From Theropithecus gelada (Eukaryota > Chordata > Mammalia > Primates > Cercopithecidae): a stretch of DNA of 64,000 nt. This document shows positions 56,446-64,000 of this stretch, piece after piece. The notes beneath the pieces were generated by a model. That model saw only the letters and a list, made by a program, of their open reading frames with translations, was not told the origin of the DNA and did not search any database. The first letter of the stretch is position 1; each line of letters opens with the position of its first letter. The stretch lies in the NCBI RefSeq assembly GCF_003255815.1, contig NC_037671.1, positions 153,442,645-153,506,644 on the forward strand. Reading direction: 5' to 3'. A program made the position numbers and the translations under genes.

Positions 56446-59400
56446 AAATTAACTTTTAAAATAATACTTTAAGTTCTGGGGTACATGTGTAGAACGTGCA
56501 GGTTGGTTACATAGGTATACATGTGCCATGGTGGTTTGCTGCACCCATCAAACTGTCATTTGCATTAGATATTTCTCCTAATACTAAGCCTCCCTTAGCC
56601 CTCCACCCTCTGACAAGCCCCGGTATGTGATGTTCCCCTCTCTGTGTCCATGTGGTCTCACTGTTCAACTACCACTTACGAGTGAGAACATGTGGTGTCT
56701 GGTTTTCTGTTCTTGTGTTAGTTTGCTGAGAATGATGGTTTCCAGCCTCATCCATGTCCCAGCAAAGGACATGAACTCATCCTCTTTTTATGGCTGCATA
56801 GTATTCCGTCATGTGTATGTGCCATATTTTCTTTATCCAGTCTTTAACTGATGGACATTTGGGTTGGTTCCAAGTCTTTGCCATTGTGAACAGTGCCACA
56901 ATAAACATATGTGTGCATGAGTCTTTATAGTAGAATGATTTATAATCTTTTGGGTATATATCCAGTAATGGGATTCCTGGGTCAAATGGTATTTCTAGTT
57001 CTAGATCCTTGAGGAATCGCCACACCGTCTTCCACAATGGTTGAACAAACTTACACTCCCACCAACAGAGTAAAAGTGTTCCTATTTCTCCACATCCTCT
57101 CCAGCATCTGTTTTTTTCCTGGGTTTTAAATGATCACCAATGTAACTGATGTGAGATGGTATCTCAATGTGCTTTTGATTTGCATTTCTCTGATGACCAG
57201 TGATGATGAGCATTTCTTCATGTGTTTGTTGGCTGCATAAATGTCTTCTTTTGAGAATTGTCTGTTCATATCCTTTGCCCACTTTTTGATGGGGTTGTTT
57301 GCTTTTTTCTTGTAAATTTGTTTAAGTTCTTTGTAGATTCTGAATATTAGACTTTGTCAGATGGGTAGATTGCAACAATTTTCTCCCATTCTGTTGGTTG
57401 CCTGTTCACTCTAATGATAATTTCTTTTGCTGTGCAGAAGCTCTTTAGTTTAATTAGATCCCAATTGTCTATTTTGGCTTTTGTTACCATTGCTTTTGGT
57501 GTTTTAGTCATGAAGTCTTTGTCCATGCGTGTGTCCTCAATGGTATTGCCTAGGTTTTCTTCTAGGGTTTTTATGGTTTTAGGCCTAACATTTAAGTCTT
57601 TAATCCATCTTGAATTACTTTTTGTATAAAGTGTAAGGAAGGAATCCAGTTTCAGCTTTCTACATATGGCTAGCCAGTCTTCCTAGCACCATTTATTAAA
57701 TAGGGAATCCTTTCCTCATTGCTTATTTTTGTCAGGTTTGCCAAAGATTAAATGGTTGTAGATGTGTGTTGTTATTTCTGAGGTCTCTGTTCTGTTACAT
57801 TGGTCTATATATCTGTTTTGGTATCAGCACCATGCTGTTTTGGTTACTGTAAGCTTGTAGTATAACTTGAAGTCAGGTAGTTTGATGCCTCCAGCTTTGT
57901 TCTTTTTGCTTAGGATTATCTTTGCGATGCGGGCTCTTTTTAGGTTCCATATGAACTTTAAAGTAGTTTTTTCCAATTCTGTGAAGAAAGTCAATCATAG
58001 TTTGATGAGGATAGCATTGAATCTGTAAATTACTTTGGGCAGTATGGCCATTTTCACTATATTGATTCTTCTTATCCATGAGCATGGAATGTTTTTGCAT
58101 TTGTTTGTGTCCTCTCTTATTTCATTGAGCAGTGGTTTGTAGTTCTCCTTGAAGGGGTCCTTTGCATCCCTTCTAAGTTGTATTCCTAGGTATTTTATTC
58201 TCTTTGTAGTAATTGTGAATGGGAGTTCACTCATGATTTGACTGTCTGTCTGTTATTGGTGTATAGGAATGTTTGTGATTTTTGCACATTGATTTTGTAT
58301 CCTGAGACTGCTCTCTAGACTCCTCCTCTCTGGGCAGGGCATCTCTGAAAAATAGGCAGCAGCCCCAGTCAGGGACTTGTAGATAAAACCCCTATCTCCC
58401 TGGGACAGAGCACCTGTGGGAAGGGGCAGCTGTGGCGTAGTGTCAGCAGACTTAAAAATCCCTGCCTGACAGCTCTGAGGAGGGCAGTGGTTCTCCCAGC
58501 ACAGTGTTTGAGTTCTGATAAGGGGCAGACTGCCTCCTCAAGTGGGTCCCTGACCCCTGTGTATCCTGACTGGGAGTCACCTCCCAGTAGGTGCTGACAG
58601 ACACCTCATATAGGAGAGTTCTGACTGGCATCTTGTGGGGGCGCCTCTGGGACGAAGTGTCCAAAGGAGAGAATAGGCAGCAATCTTTGTTGCTCTGCAG
58701 CCTCCACTGGTGATACCCAGAAAAACAGGGCCTGGAGTGGACCTCCAGCAAACTCCAGCAGATGTGCAGCAGAGGGGTCTGACTGTTAGAAGGAAAACTA
58801 ACAAACAGAAAGGAATAGTATCAGCATTAACAAAAAGGACGTCCACTCAGGGACCCTTTCCGAAGGTCACCAGCATCAAAGACCAAAGGTAGATAAATCC
58901 ACAAAGATGGGGTGAAACCAGTGCAAAAAGGCTGAAAATTCCAAAAACCAGAATGCTTCCTCTCCTCCAAAGGATCACAAGTCCTCACCAGCAACGGAAC
59001 AAAACTGGGCAGAGAATGAGTTTGATGAATTGACAGAAATAGGCTTCAGAAAGTGGATAATAACAAACTCCTCTCCAATGCAAGGAATCTAAGAACCTGG
59101 AAAAAAAGCTTAGATGAATTGCTAACTAGAATATACAGTGCAGAGAAGAACATAAATGACCTGATGGAGCTGAAAAACACAGCATGAGAACTTCGTGAAC
59201 CATACACAAGTATCAATAACTGAATCGATCAAGTGGAAGAAAGGATATCAGAAACTGAAGATAAACTCAATGAAATAAAGTGAAGAGACAAGATGAGAGA
59301 AAAAAGAGTGAAAAGAAAAAAGCAAAATCTCCAAGAAATATGGCACTATGTGAAAAGACCAAATCTACCTTTGATTGGAGTACCCAAAAGTGATGAGGAG

Positions 59401-59781
59401 AATGGAACCAAGTTGGAAAACACTCTTCAGGATAGTATCCAAGAGAACTTCCCCAACCTAGCAAGGCAGGCCAACATTCAAATTCAGGAAATACAGAGAA
59501 CACCACAAAGATATTCCTTGAGAAGAGCAACCCCAAAACACATAATTGTCAGATTCACCAAGGTTGAAATGAAGGAAGAAATGTTAAGGGCATCCAGAGA
59601 GAAAGGCTGGGTTACCCACAAAGGGAAGCCCATCAGACTAACAGTAGATCTCTTGTCAGAAACCCTACAAGCCAGAAGAGAGTGGGGGCCAACATTCAAC
59701 ATTCTTCAAAAAAAGAAGTTTCAACCAAGAATTTCATATCCAGCCAAACTGAGCTTCATAAGTGAAGGAGAAATAAAATTC
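56446..59781 (-). mobile_element. 5'-inverted (twin-primed) L1PA
   Basis: 56446-58310 is the 3' part of an L1PA on the minus strand (3' end to mid ORF2). At 58310 it switches to the plus strand: 58311-59781 is L1 5' UTR plus ORF1 in sense. The L1 region between ORF1 and mid ORF2 is missing. A shared 12-bp 'tttaattttctt' at 56430-56441 and 59782-59793 is the target duplication within the L1M host, so both arms came in as one insertion. Confidence 0.92.
58900..59781 (+). pseudogene. Inverted L1 ORF1 segment, start destroyed
   Basis: ORF1 text from the start region ('gaaaccagtgcaaaaaggc') to the C-terminal domain ('tcatatccagccaaactg'). The start codon context reads ATG GGG TGA, so translation from the normal start would stop after two codons. 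An internal deletion near 59065 and stops near 59186 and 59282 follow. From 59293 the frame is open for the RRM and C-terminal domain. Confidence 0.9.
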
Positions 59782-60021
59782 TTTAATTTTCTTTTTCTTT
59801 TTCTTTTTTTTTTTTTTTTTTTTTTGACAGAGTCTCACTCTCTCACCCAGGCTGGAGTACAGTGGCGTGATCTCGGCTCACTGCAGCCTCCACCTCCTGA
59901 GTTCAAGCAATTCTCCTGTCTCAGCCTTCTAAGTAGCTGGTACCAGAGGTGTGCACCACCATGCCTGGCCAATTTTTGTTTCTTTAGTAGAGACAGGGTT
60001 TTACCACATTGCCCAGGCTAG
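59293..60021 (+). pseudogene. Open frame joining L1 ORF1p C-terminal part to antisense Alu
   Basis: A 242-codon frame, the longest in the window. Residues 1 to about 162 are L1 ORF1p RRM and C-terminal domain (e.g. 'NLPLIGVPKSDEENGTKLEN'). It then crosses the target duplication and T-run into antisense Alu ('TESHSLTQAGVQWRDLGSLQ'). No promoter or splice evidence; likely an accident of the insertion. Confidence 0.8.
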
Positions 60022-60092
60022 TCTCAAACTCCTGACCTCAAGTGATCTGCCTGCCTTGAACTCCCAAAGTGCTGGGATTACTGGTGTGAAGT
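59794..60092 (-). mobile_element. AluS-like, minus strand
   Basis: T-rich tail 59794-59825, then antisense Alu ('gacagagtctcactctctca') to 'gctgggattactggtgtgaa'. It sits immediately at the right target duplication of the inverted L1. Confidence 0.93.
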
Positions 60093-60559
60093 AACTGATG
60101 AAGTCTTTTACTTATTTTTGAGGAGTGTATCTTTTTCTACTAAATATTTATTTTTGAATACTCTTTATATATTCTAAATATAAGTCATTTTCTAAACATA
60201 TATACTGAGAATGTTTTCTTTCAGTCTGTGTGCTGTCTTACCATTTTCTTAACAGTGTAATTTAAAGAGCCTAAGTTTTGAACTGAAGGAGTACGGGACA
60301 TGCCATGGCAAAATATGCTGCTTTGGCATTTTGAATTATTTTGATTTGAAGGCACTTGCAAAGCAGCAAATGCAGGTAGAGGCTTTTCCGAACTCTCCTT
60401 ATCTATCAAAAGAAAGATCCTCCAAAAGAAATTCAGTTGTCATTAGTCTCTTCCCCAGCAGTTTCATCAGCTGGGGAAGATTGACTCTTATTACAGGAGA
60501 GGAGACTAGAATTCAACAGTATACTCAAACTTTGTCACAAACAATCATATCTCTCACCT

Positions 60560-60617
60560 ATTCACCTTCCTTCCTTCCTTCATTCCTTTCCTTCTTTTCC
60601 TTCCTTTCCTTCTTTCT
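60560..60617. repeat. (CCTT)n-like pyrimidine tract
   Basis: 'ccttccttccttccttcatt' and related words; it is the tail side of the adjoining antisense Alu, expanded into a simple repeat. Confidence 0.9.
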
Positions 60618-60907
60618 CTTTTTTGAGACAGGATCTCACTTTCTCACCCAGACTGGAGGGCAGTGGCGTGATCTCTGCTCACTGGAGCCTCGACCTCCTC
60701 GGCTCAAGCTATCCTCCATCTCAGCCCCTCACGTAACTTTAAGTACAGGCATGCACCACCACACTGGCCAATTTTTGTATTTTTTTTTGTAGCGATGGAG
60801 TTTCACCATGTTGCCAAGGCTGGTCTTGAACTCCTGGGCTCGAGTGATCCACCCAGCTCAACTGCCCGAAGTGCTGAGATTAGAGGTGTGAGCCACCGCA
60901 TCTGGCC
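60618..60907 (-). mobile_element. Alu (J/S-like), minus strand
   Basis: 'ttgagacaggatctcacttt' to 'gagccaccgcatctggcc'. Many changes; inserted in the LTR. Confidence 0.92.
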
Positions 60908-60927
60908 CGCCTATTATTTTAAGGACC

Positions 60928-61332
60928 TGTATTAGTCTGTTCTGCGTTGCTATAAAGGAATACCTGAAACTGGGTAATTTATAATGAAAGGTTTATCTGG
61001 TTCACAGCTCTGCAGGCTGTACAAGAAGCATGCTGCCAGCATCTGCTTCTCATGAGGGCTTCAGAGAGCATCCAATTATTGTGAAAGAGGAAGGGGAGCT
61101 GGCGTGTCACATGGTGAGAGAAGGAGCAAGAGAAAGAAGTGGAGGTGCCAGGATTTTTTTAAATGACCCGTTTTTGTGTGTACTAATTGAGCACTCATTA
61201 TCATGGGAGGGCACCAAACCATTCATGAGAGATATATCCCCATGACCCAAATACATTCCACCAGCCACCCCCAACACTGGGGGTCACATTTTCATATGAG
61301 ATTTGGAGGGTGTAAATAGCCAAACAATATCA
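60928..61332 (-). mobile_element. MST-type LTR (MaLR), minus strand
   Basis: Antisense MST from 'tgtattagtctgttctgcg', through 'gaaactgggtaatttataat', 'ctctgcaggctgtacaagaa', 'cacatggtgagagaagg', to 'agccaaacaatatca'. No clear target duplication seen. Confidence 0.88.
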
Positions 61333-61768
61333 TGGTCCACTCTCCTCTAAGTGGCCTACTTTACCCTCCTCCCATTATCCTCTTAAGACTGTATATAAAC
61401 TTTCAAAACTCACCACTTCTTTTTGGTATTCACTTTTTTTCCCCTTGTGATGCTTCATGTGTGTACCACTAAAAATTAATAAATTTGTATACCTTTTCTC
61501 TTATTGATCTTCCTGTTGTTGGTTTATTTCATAGACCTAGCTATCAAACTTAGGAATGTGGTGAGAAAATCTTTCCTGCTCTATAGAATTTTAATTAAGT
61601 CCAATTTGCATATATATGCATATGGATATGGATATATATGAGAATGATGATTTTTCTGTACTATCTTTGCGTACTTCACTATTACAAAGAGGGTGTCTTA
61701 TGTTTTCTTCATAGAAATGTTACATTTTTAGGTTTTATGTTTAGGTCTGTAATACACTTTGAACTAAT

Positions 61769-61887
61769 TTTTTTTTTTAGATGGAGTCTCTCTCTGTCAC
61801 CCAGGATGGCGTGCAGTGGCATGATCTTGGCTCACTGCAACCTCTGCCTCCTGGGTTCAAGTGATTCTCCTGCCTCAGCCTCCTAGA
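61769..61887 (-). mobile_element. 5'-truncated Alu (about 110 bp), minus strand
   Basis: T-run then 'agatggagtctctctctgtc' to 'tgcctcagcctcctaga'; only the 3' part of an Alu. 'aactaatttt' and 'agctagctttt' on the two sides may be a diverged target duplication in the L1M. Confidence 0.9.
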
Positions 61888-62200
61888 GCTAGCTTTTATA
61901 TGTAAAAAGGTAATAGTAGCTGTCAGGTAGTAGTAGTAGAGGTTTACATTTTTTCCATGTAAATATCAAGTTGTTCTAGTACCATTTGATGAAAATATAA
62001 TTTTCCTATAAAATTATCTCAGCATCTTTGTCAAAATAAATTCAGTGCAAATGTACAGACCTACTCTGTATTCTGTATTTTGTTCCTTTGATCCTTATCT
62101 CATTCCTTATATTAATGACAGATTGTCTTGATTTCTGTAGCAATATACTAAGGCTTAAAATCAAGTAATGCATGTTCTTCAAATTCATTCTTCTTTTTAT

Positions 62201-62238
62201 TTAATTAAATTAATTAATTAACTAATTAATTAATTTTA
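62201..62238. repeat. (AATT)n simple repeat at an L1 tail
   Basis: 'aattaattaattaactaatt' and onward, directly beside the T-rich 3' end of the short L1PA; it looks like a mutated and expanded A-tail. Confidence 0.92.
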
Positions 62239-62677
62239 TTATACTTTAAGTTCTAGGGTACATGTGCACAACGTGCAGGTTTGTTACATATGTATACTTG
62301 TGCCATGTTGGTGTGCTGCACCCATCAACTCGTCAGCACCCATCAACTCATCATTTACATCAGGTATAACTCCCAATGCCATCCCTCCCCTCTCCCCCCT
62401 CCCCATAATAGGCCCCGGTGTGTGATGTTCCCCTTCCCAAATCCAAGTTATCTCATTGTTCAATTCCCACCTATGAGTGAGAACTTGTGATGTTTGGTTT
62501 TCTGTTCTTACGATAGTTTGCTGAGAATGATGGTTTCCAGCTGCATCCATGTCCCTACAAAGGACACAAACTCATCCTTTTTTATGGCTGCATAGTATTC
62601 CATGGTGTATATGTGCCATATTTTCTTAATCCAGTCTGTCACTGATGGACATTTGAGTTGATTCCAAGTCTTTGTCG
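62233..62677 (-). mobile_element. Short 5'-truncated L1PA, minus strand
   Basis: Antisense L1 3' UTR and ORF2 end: 'ttatactttaagttctaggg', 'acatatgtatacttgtgcca', 'cctatgagtgagaacttgtg', 'ggctgcatagtattccatgg', stopping at 'gattccaagtctttgtc'. 'ttcttcttttt' on both sides (about 62187 and 62679) is the target duplication. A 17-18 bp direct duplication 'gcacccatcaactcgtca' lies at 62318-62352. Confidence 0.93.
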
Positions 62678-63655
62678 TTCTTCTTTTTTAAAAAAATTTT
62701 CATTATTCTAGATTCTTTGTATTTCTATGTAATTTTAGGAACAGCTTAACTTTCACAAAAATCCTCCTTGTGTTTTATTGGGATTGTATGAAGAGATAGG
62801 TCAATTATGGAGAATTGTCTTAACAGCATGAGACCTATGAATTCATGAAGATAGAATTTTCCTCCATTTCTTCAGGTGTTTTAACATTTTACCCAGAAAC
62901 GTTTTGAAATATTTAAAATGTAAATTTTCCACATATTTTAAGAATGTATCCTTCAGTATTTCATGTCTTTGCTGCTTTTTAAAATTGTTACACTTTGAAT
63001 TTCAATTTCAAATTATTCATTGCTAGTAAACAGCAATAAAATTGATTTTTTACATTGATTTTATATCTTGTATGCTTGTTAAATTTTCTTATTATTTCTC
63101 AGAATCACTTTGTATATTTCTTACCATATTCCACATGAATGATCATGTCATCTGGGAACAAAGACAGCTATGTTTCCTCCTTATCCATGAGACTGCATTT
63201 TATTTATTTTTCTCACCTTATTGCATTGGCTAAAATTTTCAGTACAGTTTGAGTAGAAGAGCATATACCCTCATAGCTCCTGGTATTTAGTGAAAACATT
63301 CAATTTTTTCATCATTAAGTATTATGTCACTATAGGTTTTTCATAGATGCCCTGTTTGAGTAAATTTCCCTGAATTTCCATTTTGCTCAGAATTTTTAAT
63401 GTGGATGGATAATACATTTTGCTAACTGTTTTTCTGCATCTACTGGGATGTTCATATGACTTAACGTTTTATTTTGTCAATATGTTTCAGTATATGGCTT
63501 GATTTTCACGTGTTAAACCAACATTGAATTCCTGAGATAATAACTACATTTTTCACTTTTTCATTGTTGTATTACCTTTCTATATATTACTGGAATTGAT
63601 TTGTCTAGCATTGCCAATGTTATCTAAGTTTTTCATCTATTTTCCAGATGGATAT

Positions 63656-63766
63656 TTCTTCCTTCCTTCCTTCCTTCCTTCTTTCCTTCCTTCCTTCCTT
63701 CCTTCCTTCCTTCCTTCCTTCCTTCCTTCCTTCCTTCCTTCCTTCCTCCCTCTCTCTCTCTCTCTG
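63656..63766. repeat. (CTTC)n microsatellite, about 110 bp
   Basis: More than twenty nearly perfect 'ttcc' units with one 'tttc' variant at about 63680, followed by 'ctccctctctctctctctct'. It lies in antisense L1M and is probably highly length-variable. Confidence 0.97.
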
Positions 63767-64000
63767 TCCTTTTAAATAATTTGGCTCTTTTTCATATCAG
63801 GGTAATGTTGGTTTCAAAAAATCATTTAGGCAGTGTATTTTCTAAAATTGTTTTCACTTATTGATATTTTCTTTTTCTCAAAGAGCTTGATAAAATTAAG
63901 TAGTAAACTCTTTGGTCCTAAATTTTTTTTTGTGGTAAAGTGCATTGAATATACATTACATTTCTTTAGTAAATTTACGGGTATTTATGTTTTCTATTTT

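Larger units (their letters stand above)
60279..61584 (+). mobile_element. ERV LTR split by an Alu and an MST LTR
   Basis: Outer parts 60279-60560 ('gacatgccatggcaaaatat', 'agaaagatcctccaaaagaa') and 61333-61584 ('ctcctctaagtggcctactt', 'gactgtatataaactttca', 'attaataaatttgtatacc') form one LTR with TATA and poly-A signals in plus orientation. L1M text is continuous on either side. Family (MER21-like?) uncertain. Confidence 0.7.
55425..64000 (-). mobile_element. Ancient L1M host element, minus strand, running off the window
   Basis: Antisense L1M can be followed in order across insertions: 3' region 55425-55795 ('ggctgcagacaaccactgat', 'agaaatggaatcatgtagaa', 'ttgtttatccacttactta'), 56271-56445 ('gagaaactgccagtaagttt', 'ttatcagtctgctttgtttt'), 60093-60278 ('ctctttatatattctaaata', 'cttaacagtgtaattt'), then 61585-64000 ('aattaagtccaatttgcat', 'tttttcatagatgccctgtt', 'ttctgcatctactgggatg', 'catatcagggtaatgttgg'). 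It is ORF2 reverse transcriptase at the right edge and incomplete there. Confidence 0.75.

Noticed and set aside
60279..60560. Possible coding exon with the peptide frame at 60331-60792
   Set aside because: The frame runs from LTR sequence into an antisense Alu; the LTR explanation covers the DNA fully.
63656..63766. Possible functional GAGA-type regulatory array
   Set aside because: It is a plain (CTTC)n microsatellite within antisense L1M; no other signals are present.
1..64000. tRNA, snRNA, Y RNA or 7SK genes
   Set aside because: I looked for conserved internal promoter boxes and starts of these RNAs outside Alus and saw none, though diverged pseudogenes could be missed by eye.

Overview
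This window is AT-rich, gene-poor intergenic DNA of a catarrhine primate, most likely an Old World monkey. The evidence is the density of Alu, L1 and primate endogenous-retrovirus (ERV) LTR insertions. Several Alus (15196, 26254, 37795, 44484) carry AluY variants I associate with Old World monkeys: 'ggctcaagcctg', 'gggcgaggtggcgggcg' and 'gatccggccactgcactcc'. I found no intact protein-coding gene, no tRNA, rRNA or snRNA gene and no CRISPR array. The open frames present are translations of Alu, L1 and LTR sequence or short chance frames. All family names come from recognising sequence, not from a database search.

Layout. 1-30 kb is a mosaic of unassigned DNA, degenerate L1M pieces, Alus, DNA transposons (a Tigger-like element at 7052-7735, a roughly 1.25 kb element at 23210-24465, a palindromic element at 25460-25633) and many solo LTRs. 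These include an MLT2B at 5317-5976, an LTR with a triplicated motif at 7277-7633, an LTR inside another LTR at 10346-10784, a 709-bp LTR with 4-bp target duplication at 11780-12488, and a MER11 at 25733-27131 with a 6-bp duplication and an Alu inside.

30.2-42.6 kb is one old full-length L1 (L1PB/L1MA age, plus strand) broken by two solo THE1 LTRs, a complete THE1 provirus, an MST LTR, two Alus and an LTR plus L1MA segment. 42.7-45.0 kb is a degenerate minus-strand L1M with an AluY. 45480-51541 is a full-length minus-strand L1PA with a 14-bp target-site duplication; it is dead, with ORF1 and the reverse transcriptase frameshifted. 51.6-55.4 kb is mostly unassigned and holds a MADE1 hairpin.

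55.4 kb to the end is one ancient minus-strand L1M, readable in order through a succession of insertions: an LTR-like block, a 5'-inverted L1PA, an Alu, an LTR that itself contains an Alu and an MST LTR, an Alu fragment, a short L1PA and a (CTTC)n tract.

The biology here is insertion history. Nested elements with target duplications give relative ages, and a few regulatory-looking pieces (the LTR tandem repeat, the L1 YY1 site, the MADE1 hairpin, one candidate spliced exon near 21.1 kb) are the only parts with possible function. I saw no convincing new multi-gene system.
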